Positions 20,121 to 29,497 of a stretch of DNA of 60,667 nt are shown here, one piece after another. Every line of letters begins with the position of its first letter. Positions within the stretch are counted from its first letter, which is position 1. The DNA comes from an uncultured Bacteroidales bacterium. GTDB lineage: Bacteria > Bacteroidota > Bacteroidia > Bacteroidales > P3. The notes beneath the pieces are model-generated. The model did no database searches. It worked only from the letters and a program-made list of their open reading frames with translations, and was not told the origin of the DNA. The position numbers and the translations under genes are program-made. The stretch is from contig CALUNB010000009.1 of assembly GCA_944321885.1 (NCBI GenBank), positions 1 to 60,667 of the forward strand, read 5' to 3'.

Positions 20121-21763
20121 GAACCACCTTGGCGCAAATCGCCCAGGACCAGGATGTACATTTGCAAGACGCCATCCTCGGCGCGAGGGTCAACAACAAG
20201 CTGCGGGAGTTGTCCTTTGAATTGTTCAAACCCAAGACCATCGAGTTCATCGACATACACGACCCGATGGGGTACTCTATGTACCTGCGTTCGATGATTT
20301 TCATCCTCTTCAAAGCCTGCCGGGACCTCTGGCCCGAAACGACCTTGAAAGTGGAACACACCCTTCCCATCGGTATCTACTGCGAACTGATGGGCCACCA
20401 AGGAGAACTGGACATGAACATGATCCTGCAACTCCGCCAACGGGTCCAGCAAATCATTGCCGAAGACCTGCCCATCCTCCGCAAGCAACTGCCCACTTCC
20501 GAGGCCATCGAAATCTTCAAACAGAACCGCCTCCACGAGAAGGTCTTGCTTTTCCAGACCCGGAACGAACTCTATACTTCGGTCTACACCCTGGGACAGG
20601 TGTCCAACTATTTTTACGGCTACCTGGTGCCTTCCACCGGCTATATACGTAAATTCCACATCGACCGCTATTTCGGAAACGGGCTGATTGCCGTCCGTCC
20701 CGATTTCAACGAAACCATTGGCCAGAACACCAAACAGTTCCTCAGCGAGTTGATCAAAGCAGCCTGTGAAGGAGGCTCCAAGCTCTTCAAGACCTTCCAG
20801 GAGCAAAAGGACTGGCTCGAAATCATGGGCGTTCCCTATGTGGGCAACCTCAACAAGGCAATCCAGGAGGAAGGTTCGAGCCGTTTAATCCAGATTTCCG
20901 AAGCCTTGCAGGAACGCAAAATCGCCAGCATCGCCGATGCGGTGAGCCAAAAGGAGGATTGCCGTATCGTGCTGATCAGCGGCCCGTCCTCGTCCGGGAA
21001 AACCACTTTCTGCAAACGGCTTTCCATCCAGTTGCAGGTTCTGGGCTACGACACAGCCGAAATCTCGCTCGACGACTATTTCGTGGACCGGGAAAAGACC
21101 CCCAAGGACGAAAACGGGGAATACGATTTCGAATGCCTCGAAGCCATCGACCGGGACTTCTTCAACCAGCAGCTACAACAAATCCTCAGCGTGAAAAAGG
21201 AGACCGAAATCACAATGCCCGTGTACGATTTCAAAGCCGGGAAACGCCGCATGGACAAGAAGATACGAGTTTCGCCCAACACCATCGTGATTGTGGAAGG
21301 CATCCATGGATTGAACCCCGGCCTGACCAATCTGGATTCCCGCTACACCTTCAAGATTTTCGTCTCGGCTCTGACCCATATCAGCATCGACACCCAGAAT
21401 CCGGTCAGCAGCACCGACAACCGCCTGATACGCCGCATGGTACGCGACAGCAAATTCCGGGGCAACTCGGCCTTGGACACCCTGGGGCGCTGGGCCAGCG
21501 TCCGCAGGGGCGAGAACAAGAACATCTTCCCCTTCCAGGAAAATGCCGACATCATGTTCAACTCGGCCCTGCTCTTCGAACTGGGCGTGCTGAAACAGGA
21601 TGCCGAAGCTTTGCTGCGGGCCATTCCCGAAAACTCGGAACATTACGGGGAAGCCCAACGTTTGCTCAAGTTCCTGTCCTATTTCCTGCCTATCGACTCC
21701 AAGGAAATCCCGCCCACTTCCATCTTGCGCGAGTTCCTCGGAGGAAGCAGCTTCCTTTACTAA
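20063..21763 (+). CDS. TGS-domain nucleoside kinase (uridine kinase-like)
   Basis: A 566-residue fusion of an N-terminal TGS domain (about 1-65), a threonyl-tRNA-synthetase-like second domain (about 70-230) and a C-terminal uridine-kinase/phosphoribulokinase P-loop domain (GPSSSGKTTFCKRL, about residue 310). Proteins of this build are annotated as nucleoside kinases in Bacteroidota; the substrate is not settled from sequence. ATG 20063 lies inside uvrA in another frame and gives the family's N-terminus ([12 protein letters not shown]). The frame is open far upstream, but that part is antisense-like shadow of uvrA. A second, stand-alone uridine kinase is encoded at 56578-57198. Confidence 0.88.
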   Translation: MSSIEIICKNTGIRKEYPVGTTLAQIAQDQDVHLQDAILGARVNNKLRELSFELFKPKTIEFIDIHDPMGYSMYLRSMIFILFKACRDLWPETTLKVEHTLPIGIYCELMGHQGELDMNMILQLRQRVQQIIAEDLPILRKQLPTSEAIEIFKQNRLHEKVLLFQTRNELYTSVYTLGQVSNYFYGYLVPSTGYIRKFHIDRYFGNGLIAVRPDFNETIGQNTKQFLSELIKAACEGGSKLFKTFQEQKDWLEIMGVPYVGNLNKAIQEEGSSRLIQISEALQERKIASIADAVSQKEDCRIVLISGPSSSGKTTFCKRLSIQLQVLGYDTAEISLDDYFVDREKTPKDENGEYDFECLEAIDRDFFNQQLQQILSVKKETEITMPVYDFKAGKRRMDKKIRVSPNTIVIVEGIHGLNPGLTNLDSRYTFKIFVSALTHISIDTQNPVSSTDNRLIRRMVRDSKFRGNSALDTLGRWASVRRGENKNIFPFQENADIMFNSALLFELGVLKQDAEALLRAIPENSEHYGEAQRLLKFLSYFLPIDSKEIPPTSILREFLGGSSFLY

Positions 21764-21830
21764 GCCTTTAAGCCTCAAACCGCCCGGTAGAGCAAGAAAA
21801 CTTTGTGTTACAGCCTATAATCCTGAAAAA

Positions 21831-23177
21831 ATGAAAACCAAAAGCAGCGCGGAAGAAATTTTTGCCTATTACAAAAAGTGCAAGGCCGTCTGCACCGATA
21901 CCCGCCAAATCATTCCCGGCTCCCTCTTCTTCGCCTTGAAGGGGGAAAATTTCGACGCCAATGCCTTCGCCAAGGATGCCTTGGAAAAAGGATGCGCCTA
22001 TGCCGTGGTAGACGCGCCCGATTTTGAAAAGGACACGGACGAACGCATCCTGTGGGTGGACGACTGCCTGGCCTGCCTCCAAAAAGTGGCCGTCCTCTAT
22101 CGCAAGGAAATGATCATCCCGGTCATCGGTATCACGGGAACCAATGGAAAGACTACGACCAAGGAACTCCTGCGTTCGGTCCTCGGGGTCCGTTACAAGG
22201 TCTTCGCTACCCAAGGCAATCTGAACAACCATATCGGGGTACCGCTGAGCCTTTTGTCCATGCCGGCCAATACCGAAATCGCCATCATCGAGATGGGGGC
22301 GAACCATCCGGGCGAAATCGCACAGCTCTGCCGGATCGCACTCCCCACCTACGGCATCATCACCAATATCGGGGAAGCCCATTTGGAAGGTTTCGGTTCG
22401 TTCGCCAATATCGTGGACACCAAACTGGCCTTGTACCGTTTCCTGGAAAGGGTCAACGGAAAAGCCTTCGTCAATGCCTCCGACTCCCTGCTGATGAGCC
22501 ATTCGGGCGATTTGGAACGTTTCTGCTACGGTCCCCAGGATAACATCTTCTTGCAGCTCCTGCCCCTGGACGACAACCGGGTCTTCCTCTCCTGTTGCCT
22601 GCACGGTCCCAGTTCGGCTCCCAACCTGACAGAGATAAAAACCAACTTGATTGGAAGTTACAATTGGGCCAACGTGGCGGCGGCGGCCTGTGCGGGTCGT
22701 TATTTCGGCCTCAACGACAAGGAAATACAGGAAGGCATCACGGCCTACGCCCCTGCCAACCTGCGTTCCCAATGCCTCCAATGCGGCAACAACCTGGTCA
22801 TTGCCGACAGTTACAACGCCAATCCGGCCAGTATGAAGGCGGCTCTGGAGAATTTCGGGAAACTGCATGCCCAGAACCCCAAGATAGCCATCCTGGGCGA
22901 TATGCTGGAATTGGGCAAAGCCGCCAAGGACGAACACCAGAAAGTCCTCGACTTGCTGCAAAAGAACAAAATCAGCGAGGCGTTTTTGGTCGGCGGCAAT
23001 TTTGCCAAACTGGCCAAGACTTCCGGCTTCCAACACTTTGCCGATACCAAGGAATTGCTGGATTTCTTAACCAAGAACCCGGTCGAACACCATTGCATCC
23101 TCGTCAAAGGTTCGCACGGCATCCATCTGGAAAAAGTTGTCGACTTCTTCCAAAATAGCAGTACTTTTGCAAAATGA
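21831..23177 (+). CDS. murF: UDP-N-acetylmuramoyl-tripeptide-D-alanyl-D-alanine ligase MurF
   Basis: MurF adds D-Ala-D-Ala to the UDP-MurNAc-tripeptide, the last cytoplasmic step of peptidoglycan precursor synthesis. The 448-residue protein shows the N-terminal TDTRQIIPGSLFFALKGENFDAN, the ATP loop GITGTNGKTTTKEL, the EMGANHPGEI metal-site motif and DSYNANPASMKAALENF. Start ATG 21831 (MKTKSSAEE) is chosen over an upstream extension that overlaps the kinase gene. It sits 67 bp after the kinase and 67 bp before the exporter genes. Confidence 0.95.
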   Translation: MKTKSSAEEIFAYYKKCKAVCTDTRQIIPGSLFFALKGENFDANAFAKDALEKGCAYAVVDAPDFEKDTDERILWVDDCLACLQKVAVLYRKEMIIPVIGITGTNGKTTTKELLRSVLGVRYKVFATQGNLNNHIGVPLSLLSMPANTEIAIIEMGANHPGEIAQLCRIALPTYGIITNIGEAHLEGFGSFANIVDTKLALYRFLERVNGKAFVNASDSLLMSHSGDLERFCYGPQDNIFLQLLPLDDNRVFLSCCLHGPSSAPNLTEIKTNLIGSYNWANVAAAACAGRYFGLNDKEIQEGITAYAPANLRSQCLQCGNNLVIADSYNANPASMKAALENFGKLHAQNPKIAILGDMLELGKAAKDEHQKVLDLLQKNKISEAFLVGGNFAKLAKTSGFQHFADTKELLDFLTKNPVEHHCILVKGSHGIHLEKVVDFFQNSSTFAK

Positions 23178-23244
23178 CCGCGTTCCACGCCCTTTCCTGC
23201 CGCTTTCCAATGCCTACCGGAAGGGCGGACTAACTGAAAGAAAC

Positions 23245-23949
23245 ATGAAGATGACGCAAAGACTTTCCTTTCTCCCGCTCTTGGCTGCTTTGGTCTTAGG
23301 CAGCGCCTGCCAGGACACTCAACAACATTACGACGCCAGCGGTACCTTGGAAGCCACGACCCTGACCCTCTCTGCCCAAAACAACGGGAGCATTCTCTCC
23401 TTCGATGCCGAAGAGGGGCAACGCATAGACTCCAACCAAGTTTTCGGATGGCTCGACACCGCCCAGCTCTCCTTGCAAAAGGAGCTGATTGAAGCCGGGC
23501 TTCCTGCCAACCGCCGCCATGCCGACCCTCGTTACACGGCCCAGGAAATCCAATTGGCCCAAGTGGAAGACATGCTGGAGAAATGCAGGATTTCCAGTCC
23601 GGTCCAAGGTATCGTCATCGAGAAATACGCCCAGCGGGGTGAACAAGCCTATGCGGGTCGCCCGCTGCTGAAAATCGCCGACATCGACAACATGTACCTC
23701 AAAGCCTACGTGACCGCCACCCAGTTGGCTTCGCTCCAGTTGGGACAGGAGGTGAAGGTTTTCTCCCGCCGCGATGGCAAGGACGTGGAATATCCGGGCC
23801 GCATCAGCCATATCTCGGACCAAGCCGAGTTCACGCCCAAGTCGATTCAGACCCAAGACGAACGGGACAACTTGGTCTATGCGGTCAAAATCAGGGTCAA
23901 GAACGACGGCTACCTGAAAATGGGCATGTACGCCAACGTCAATTTCTGA
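23245..23949 (+). CDS. HlyD/YbhG-like membrane fusion protein with shortened hairpin
   Basis: Periplasmic adaptor of the ABC exporter encoded downstream. It begins with a lipoprotein-type signal (LGSAC) and has the split lipoyl domain (SGTLEATTLTLSAQNNGSILSFDAEEGQRI; CRISSPVQGIVIEKYAQRGEQAYAGRPLLKIAD) and the beta-barrel domain. The alpha-helical hairpin between the lipoyl halves is only about 40 residues, against well over 100 in relatives, yet the frame is intact; the segment GLPANRRHADPRYTAQEIQLAQVEDML looks like the tail of the second helix joined directly to the first. At 234 residues it is much shorter than the 300-plus of its family. No TolC-like partner is encoded nearby. Confidence 0.85.
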   Translation: MKMTQRLSFLPLLAALVLGSACQDTQQHYDASGTLEATTLTLSAQNNGSILSFDAEEGQRIDSNQVFGWLDTAQLSLQKELIEAGLPANRRHADPRYTAQEIQLAQVEDMLEKCRISSPVQGIVIEKYAQRGEQAYAGRPLLKIADIDNMYLKAYVTATQLASLQLGQEVKVFSRRDGKDVEYPGRISHISDQAEFTPKSIQTQDERDNLVYAVKIRVKNDGYLKMGMYANVNF

Positions 23950-23974
23950 ACTTTCTGAATCGGGAAGCATCGCC

Positions 23975-24916
23975 ATGGACAACTCGGTCATCGTTTCGGA
24001 CATCGGGAAATGTTTCGGGCACGGGAACCACAAGGTCCGCGCCCTGGACGGGGTTTCCCTGCAAGTGAAGCGGGGGGAACTCTTCGGCCTGATTGGTCCC
24101 GACGGGGCTGGGAAGACCACCCTGTTCCGGATTGTGGCCTCGCTGATGTTGCCCGACTGCGGCCATGCCGAGGTAGAGGGCTTCGATACCGTGGCGCAAT
24201 ACCGCGAAATCCGGAAAATCATCGGCTACATGCCGGGGCGGTTCTCGCTCTACCAGGATTTGAGCGTGGAGGAAAACCTCAAATTCTTTGCCACGCTTTT
24301 CGGAAGCGACATCAAGAAAAGTTATCCGGGCATCCAGCCCATTTACCGATACCTCGAACCTTTCAAGAAACGCAAGGCTGGCAAGCTTTCGGGCGGGATG
24401 AAGCAGAAACTGGCGCTTTGCTGCGCCCTTATCCACGACCCCAAGGTCCTGCTCCTGGACGAACCCACGACGGGGGTCGATCCGGTTTCGCGCAAGGAAT
24501 TCTGGGAAATGCTGGGCTTGCTGCAAGACAAGGGCATCACCGTGATTGCTTCCACGCCTTACATGAACGAAGCCATGCGCTGCCACCGGGTCTGCCTGCT
24601 CCAAAACGGGAAAGTGGTGGGTTGCGACAGTCCCGAGAACATCCGCCGGGCCTTCCCGTTCAAAGTCTTGTCGGTGAAGAGCGCCGAAATGTTCCGTCTC
24701 CTGGAAGAACTGCGCCGCTATCCGGGCTGCCATGCCTGTTACCCGTTCGGGGCCTACCACCATTTTTATTGCAAACAAGGTTCGGTCCAAGCCGACACCC
24801 TGCAACAATTCTTGGAAAACCAAGGTTATACGGATATAAAAATCAAGGAAAGCGAACCGACGATAGAGGACTGTTTCATGGACCTGATGAGCCAAGGAGG
24901 GAAAGATGGGAATTAG
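23975..24916 (+). CDS. ABC exporter ATP-binding protein, first of a pair
   Basis: A 313-residue ATPase matching the first half of YbhF-type exporters. Walker A is GPDGAGKTT (about residues 43-51), the signature LSGGMKQKLALCCAL and Walker B VLLLDEPTTGVDP. The C-terminal 90 residues form an extra domain. It follows the fusion-protein gene by 25 bp and its end overlaps the second ATPase gene by 11 bp, as expected for an operon in which the two ATPases act as a heterodimer. Substrate unknown. Confidence 0.92.
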   Translation: MDNSVIVSDIGKCFGHGNHKVRALDGVSLQVKRGELFGLIGPDGAGKTTLFRIVASLMLPDCGHAEVEGFDTVAQYREIRKIIGYMPGRFSLYQDLSVEENLKFFATLFGSDIKKSYPGIQPIYRYLEPFKKRKAGKLSGGMKQKLALCCALIHDPKVLLLDEPTTGVDPVSRKEFWEMLGLLQDKGITVIASTPYMNEAMRCHRVCLLQNGKVVGCDSPENIRRAFPFKVLSVKSAEMFRLLEELRRYPGCHACYPFGAYHHFYCKQGSVQADTLQQFLENQGYTDIKIKESEPTIEDCFMDLMSQGGKDGN

Positions 24917-25700
24917 GGAACGCCTTTTGCGCGAACGCAAAGCCATACAATCGCTTCAAGACGGTTATGTCATCAAAGTGAAGGACTTGACCAAGAAATT
25001 CGGGGACTTCACGGCGGTGGACCATATCAGTTTCGAGGTCAGGAAAGGGGAAATCTTCGGTTTCCTCGGAGCCAACGGGGCCGGGAAGACCACGGCAATC
25101 CGCATGCTCTGCGGCTTGCACCGTCCCACTTCGGGCAGCGGCATGGTGGCAGGATTCGACATTGCCACGCAACAAGAGGACATCAAGCGGCACATCGGCT
25201 ACATGAGCCAGAAATTTTCGCTTTACAACGACTTGAAAGTCTGGGAGAACATCCGTCTTTTCGCCGGGATTTACGGGGTGAACGAGAACCTGATTGCCAA
25301 GAAGACCGATATCCTGTTGAGCCGTTTGGGCTTCATGGCCGAAAAGAACACCTTGGTAGGCGAGCTGCCCTTGGGTTGGAAGCAGAAGCTGGCGTTTTCG
25401 GTGGCCATTTTCCATGAACCGGAAATCGTGTTCCTCGACGAACCGACCGGCGGGGTGGACCCGCTCACGCGGCGGCAATTCTGGGAACTGATTTACGAGG
25501 CGGTGAGCCGGGGTATCACGGTGTTCGTGACCACGCACTACATGGACGAAGCCGAGTACTGCAACCGGGTCAGCATGATGGTGGACGGACGCATCGAGAT
25601 GCTCGACACGCCCAAGAACCTGAGGACCCATTTCGGGGTGGAGAGCATGGAAGAAGTGTTCACCCTCGTGGCCCAGAACGCGACCCGGAAAGAGGATTAA
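24906..25700 (+). CDS. ABC exporter ATP-binding protein, second of a pair
   Basis: A 264-residue ATPase matching the second half of YbhF-type proteins. Walker A is GANGAGKTT and Walker B IVFLDEPTGGVDP. The signature reads LPLGWKQKLAFSVAI in place of LSGGQ; this LPLG(F/W) form is usual for the second YbhF half, so it is not decay. ATG 24906 overlaps the preceding gene; an in-frame start nearer IKVKDLTKKFG is possible. The two permease genes follow. Confidence 0.92.
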   Translation: MGIRERLLRERKAIQSLQDGYVIKVKDLTKKFGDFTAVDHISFEVRKGEIFGFLGANGAGKTTAIRMLCGLHRPTSGSGMVAGFDIATQQEDIKRHIGYMSQKFSLYNDLKVWENIRLFAGIYGVNENLIAKKTDILLSRLGFMAEKNTLVGELPLGWKQKLAFSVAIFHEPEIVFLDEPTGGVDPLTRRQFWELIYEAVSRGITVFVTTHYMDEAEYCNRVSMMVDGRIEMLDTPKNLRTHFGVESMEEVFTLVAQNATRKED

Positions 25701-25750
25701 AAAGAACAAGACGGTATTGCCGCCATGCAAAATATACGAGGACGGGCCCT

Positions 25751-26857
25751 ATGAAACAATTTTTCGCTTTTGTGGAAAAGGAATTCTACCACATCTTCCG
25801 GGACAAGGCTACCATGCTGATTATCCTGTTGATGCCGGTGGTGCAAGTCCTTATTTTCGGTTTCGCGATCACGACCGACATCCAGAACACCGAAATCGCC
25901 GTGCTGGACCAATGCAACACGCCGGAAAGCCGCACTTTGGTGGCCAAGATGGATGCCGGTTCCTATTTCCAGGTCTCGGGATACTTGGATTCGCCCGAGC
26001 AAATCGACGAAGTTTTCAAAAAGGGGAAAATCAAGATGGCCGTGGTCATTCCGCCCGGGTTCAGCCGGGACTTGACCGAAGGGGAAACGGCCCAAGTCCA
26101 ATTGGTGACCGATGCCACGAACCCCAACGAGGCCAGCATCATCACCGGATACCTGCAAAACATCATCGGGGCTTTCGCCATGGAACTGAAGCCCGAAAAC
26201 CCGCCCCTGCCTATGGTGAACGTGGAAACCCGCATGCTGTATAATCCGCAGCTCAAAAGTGCTTACACTTTCGTGCCGGGGGTCATCGGCTTGGTCCTGA
26301 TGCTGATTTGCACCCTCATGACCTCGGTTTCGATTGTGCGGGAACGCGAACACGGCACCATGGAAGCTCTGTTGGTAGCGCCGTCCAAACCTATCTACAT
26401 CATTTTCGCGAAGACGGTCCCCTACTTCTGTATTTCCATTTTCAACCTTTTGGTTATCATACTCTTGTCGATTTTCGCCTTTGACGTGCCTATCCGGGGA
26501 AGCTTCCTGATGTTTTTCCTGGCGAGCATCACCTATATTTTCACCTCCCTTTGCCTCGGGATTTTCATTTCCACCGTTTCCAAGACCCAACAGATTGCCA
26601 TGATTATCTCCTTGATGGGCTTGATGTTACCAACGGTCTTGCTTTCGGGGCTGATGTTCCCGATTGAAAGCATGCCTGCCCTGCTGCAAGGCTTGTCGTA
26701 CCTGCTACCGGCCCGCTGGTTCATCGACATGGGGCGTGTCATCATGATCAAAGGCTTGGGATTCAGCTATATTTGGATGCAATGGACCATTTTGATGGGC
26801 ATGGCGGCTGTCTTCCTGGCTTTGAGCGTGCGGGGCTTCAAAGTGAGGTTGACATAA
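25751..26857 (+). CDS. ABC exporter permease, ABC-2 type (YbhS-like)
   Basis: A 368-residue ABC-2 membrane protein: one N-terminal helix (about 22-42), a periplasmic domain of about 130 residues, then five helices from about 175 on. MKQFFAFVEKEFYHIFRDKATM is the characteristic cytoplasmic start, and SIVREREHGTMEALLVAPSKP the conserved coupling region. It is paired with the permease at 27057-28202; the two are homologous and should form a heterodimeric channel driven by the two ATPases. Confidence 0.92.
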   Translation: MKQFFAFVEKEFYHIFRDKATMLIILLMPVVQVLIFGFAITTDIQNTEIAVLDQCNTPESRTLVAKMDAGSYFQVSGYLDSPEQIDEVFKKGKIKMAVVIPPGFSRDLTEGETAQVQLVTDATNPNEASIITGYLQNIIGAFAMELKPENPPLPMVNVETRMLYNPQLKSAYTFVPGVIGLVLMLICTLMTSVSIVREREHGTMEALLVAPSKPIYIIFAKTVPYFCISIFNLLVIILLSIFAFDVPIRGSFLMFFLASITYIFTSLCLGIFISTVSKTQQIAMIISLMGLMLPTVLLSGLMFPIESMPALLQGLSYLLPARWFIDMGRVIMIKGLGFSYIWMQWTILMGMAAVFLALSVRGFKVRLT

Positions 26858-27056
26858 GGGGCGAACGCGGACGGAATCCGGTTCGACCCGAAAACCGGCT
26901 GTACGGGAACTCGGCTTGGAACTCGAAAACCGGTTGACATCCGAGACAGGCTCGCAGCCGGAACCGGATTCGAACCCGGAAAGGAAACGGAACCGGTTCG
27001 CCAAAAAGGGCACTAAACGAGCGTTTAAAAAGCGGCATTAAAGTTTTGTAAAAATC

Positions 27057-28202
27057 ATGCGGAGAAACAAGGTTTTGAAATATTTGCTCGAAAAAGAGTT
27101 CAAGCAGACGCTGCGCAACCCCATCATGTTGCCGCTCATCATCGCCTTGCCGCTTATCCAATTGATTCTTTTGCCGTATGCAGCCACGTATGAAATCCGA
27201 AACATAAAACTCGTGCTTATCGACCACGACCACAGCCAGATGTCGCGTTCCTTGGCACAGAAAACGGCTTCGTCCGAATACTTTGAAATAGCGTTCCAGG
27301 CTAAAACCTACCCGGAAGCCTTGGAACATATCGAACAAGGGGAAGCCGATATGATTCTGGAAATCCCGGATCAATTTGAAAAGAAACTGAACAGCGGCCA
27401 GGCCGTGCAAGTTTTTGTGGCCGCCGATGCCGTGGATGGGACCAAAGCCAGTATCGGCTCCAACTACATCAATGGTATCATCCAGGAATTCAGCATGCAA
27501 GAGGTGGCTGCCTCGAATCTGAGCGCCCCCATCTCGGTAACGCGGCAAGCCTTGCCCGCCCGTATCGAGCCCATGCCGGTCTTCCGCTTCAACCCCGATC
27601 TGGATTACAAGACCTACATGGTCCCGGGTATCTTGGCATTGCTCCTGACCTTGGTCGGAGGCATTTTGGCGGCGCTGAACATTTCGAGCGAACGCGAATT
27701 AGGCACCTTGGAGCAAATCAACGTGAGTCCGGTCCGCAAATGGGACTATCTTTTGGGGAAATTGATTCCATTTTGGATCATGGGCCTGATTATCATCTGT
27801 TTCGGTTTAGGAATCGCCTATATCCTGTACGACATCGTTCCCAAAGGAAGCTTTTGGACCTTGCTCGTGTTCGCGATGATTTACAACATCGGCTTCACCG
27901 GTTTCGGGCTTTTCATTTCCTCGGTTTCCAAAAGCCAACAGCAGGCCATGTTCATCGCGTTCTTTTTCTTGCTGATTTTCTTCTTAATGGGGGGGCTTTT
28001 CACGCCGGTAAGCAGCATGCCGCGCTGGGCGCAATACATCACCTATCTCAACCCGACTTCCTATTTGATTGATGCCATGCGCTTGATTATCATCAAGGGT
28101 AGCAACTTTTCCCATCTTTGGCCCCAGTTCTGGGCCACGGTCGGCTTTGCCGTCATTTTCAACCTCTTGGCATTGTTGACATTCCGTAAGACGAGTAAAT
28201 AA
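27057..28202 (+). CDS. ABC exporter permease, ABC-2 type (YbhR-like)
   Basis: A 381-residue ABC-2 permease with the same topology as its neighbour (LEKEFKQTLRNPIML start, large periplasmic loop, five C-terminal helices, coupling motif SSERELGTLEQINVSPVRKW). It is separated from the first permease by a 199-bp gap that holds several AACCGG-containing short repeats but no gene and no clear promoter. It ends the rightward series that began at porP. Confidence 0.92.
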   Translation: MRRNKVLKYLLEKEFKQTLRNPIMLPLIIALPLIQLILLPYAATYEIRNIKLVLIDHDHSQMSRSLAQKTASSEYFEIAFQAKTYPEALEHIEQGEADMILEIPDQFEKKLNSGQAVQVFVAADAVDGTKASIGSNYINGIIQEFSMQEVAASNLSAPISVTRQALPARIEPMPVFRFNPDLDYKTYMVPGILALLLTLVGGILAALNISSERELGTLEQINVSPVRKWDYLLGKLIPFWIMGLIIICFGLGIAYILYDIVPKGSFWTLLVFAMIYNIGFTGFGLFISSVSKSQQQAMFIAFFFLLIFFLMGGLFTPVSSMPRWAQYITYLNPTSYLIDAMRLIIIKGSNFSHLWPQFWATVGFAVIFNLLALLTFRKTSK

Positions 28203-28810
28203 TTTCGGGAAGCGGGACGGGCTGGCAGCCGGACGGAGCGGTCAGGCTTGGGCGAACCGTCTTGGGAAACGTATAAACCCCGGAAAGGAGGTACCCAAGC
28301 GGTGGATACGGTCAGGAAATGGTCGCGAACCATAGGGTTTACCCGGAATGCAGAAAGAACTATCCAAACAACAGGCGCTGTCACAGACGGGGACAAAACA
28401 GTCTTGGTATCAGAATAGTATCGCAAAAAATTGAAATCCCAATATTGGTTTTCAACAAGGGGTGACCCGAAAAATTGCCTTGGATTCAAAATGAAATCCC
28501 GGAAAGAAACTTCGCACTGATGATGCAAAGCTTCTCCCCGGGATTGCAAACCTTTCTTGAAGAGAGCGATGTGTCATAAAAGACACTTTGGCTGTACTTT
28601 GCAGAGCTTAAACCCGCCCGATAGTGTCCGCTGTACTGGTTCACACTATTTGCGAAACGCGAACCCAGCACCGTGGCTCAAGCATGCTGACAAGCACATA
28701 GCGAGGGTGACCCAAAAGATGATTTTTCGACAAAGAATCCTCGATAGACCACATTCTAACGCGAATTCTCTTTTGGAAAGCTGACTTTTGGATCACCCTC
28801 CTTCCTGAAT
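28203..28810. other. Intergenic stretch with probable insertion-element debris
   Basis: No gene can be supported in these 600 bp. The stretch contains GGGGTGACCCGAAAA near 28458-28472 and the related inverted pair described at 28703-28800, both resembling ends of one insertion element. A GTGTCC/GGTTCACAC segment near 28625-28650 is weakly self-complementary. The base composition is more AT-rich than the flanking genes. Confidence 0.5.
28703..28800. repeat. 98-bp element with 16-bp terminal inverted repeats
   Basis: GAGGGTGACCCAAAAG at 28703-28718 is matched by CTTTTGGATCACCCTC at 28785-28800, inverted, with one mismatch. The inside is AT-rich and non-coding. It may be the two fused ends of a deleted insertion sequence or a small MITE. 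A third related end lies near 28458. No target duplication is visible. Confidence 0.55.
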
Positions 28811-29233
28811 TTATTGGTTTTCCGGATAGGTAATGTCGAAACGTTCGGAAGCCAGAACTTCCCCGTCATCTTCCCGAACTACCTGGTACGTGATATACCC
28901 CTGCACGCTCGATACGCCCGAGGCCATATAACGGGAGTACAAACCGGAGAGGTTGAAGGCAGCCACATCTTCGCGGAATTCCCGGACGGCTTCGTCATCA
29001 TTCTGCTGACGGGCCTTGTCTTTCGTTACCGCATCGTTGTCGATGGTTTCCGGGTCGCCCCAATCCAATTGACGGGTGCAATATTCATAGGTAACAGCCG
29101 CGAAACCACCATCTTCGGTCAAGTTGGTAACATCCAAATCATAGGTGTACAAAGTGCTCACTTCTTTTTCGCAAGAAGAGAATACAAACAAGCCAGCAAG
29201 GGCCACAACCAGTGCAAAAATTTTCGTTTTCAT
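28811..29233 (-). CDS. Small lipoprotein, family shared with 57616-58044
   Basis: A 140-residue lipoprotein: signal MKTKIFALVVALAGLFVFSSC, then EKEVSTLYTYDLDVT. The middle holds a charged helical stretch (DKARQQNDDEAVREFREDVAAF) followed by LYSRY. The protein encoded at 57616-58044 has the same plan (C-x-REVSEVYAF, DKNARKANEEDALVDF, LYREY), so the two are paralogs. Function unknown. It stands alone, with element debris on its downstream side and 264 bp to the next gene upstream. Confidence 0.75.
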   Translation of the reverse strand: MKTKIFALVVALAGLFVFSSCEKEVSTLYTYDLDVTNLTEDGGFAAVTYEYCTRQLDWGDPETIDNDAVTKDKARQQNDDEAVREFREDVAAFNLSGLYSRYMASGVSSVQGYITYQVVREDDGEVLASERFDITYPENQ

Positions 29234-29497
29234 TTCCTTCTATGTTTTAATTGACAATGCAAAGATGGCATCACGATTCTTTAGTAAATTCAAAATCGCT
29301 TAAACCCAAATCGGTCATTAGACACGCCGAGTCCGTTTCTGATTGGGAAAATGAGGCATTCGGGCATCTTGCCCGCTTCTGTCCGCATCCTGTTTCTCGC
29401 TACGCCTCGACGTAGCCCGCTACGCCTTCGGCTAGGCGAGAAGCATGCTGCATGACATAAGCGAGCAATCTGCCCGAAGCCTAATGACCGATTTGGG

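Noticed and set aside
24906..25700. Decayed ABC signature motif (LPLGW in place of LSGGQ)
   Set aside because: The second half of YbhF-type ATPases normally has LPLG(F/W), so this is a family trait.
28557..28784. Small open frame of 75 codons as a transposase remnant
   Set aside because: It has no recognisable motif and its end runs through the inverted-repeat element; not supported as a gene.
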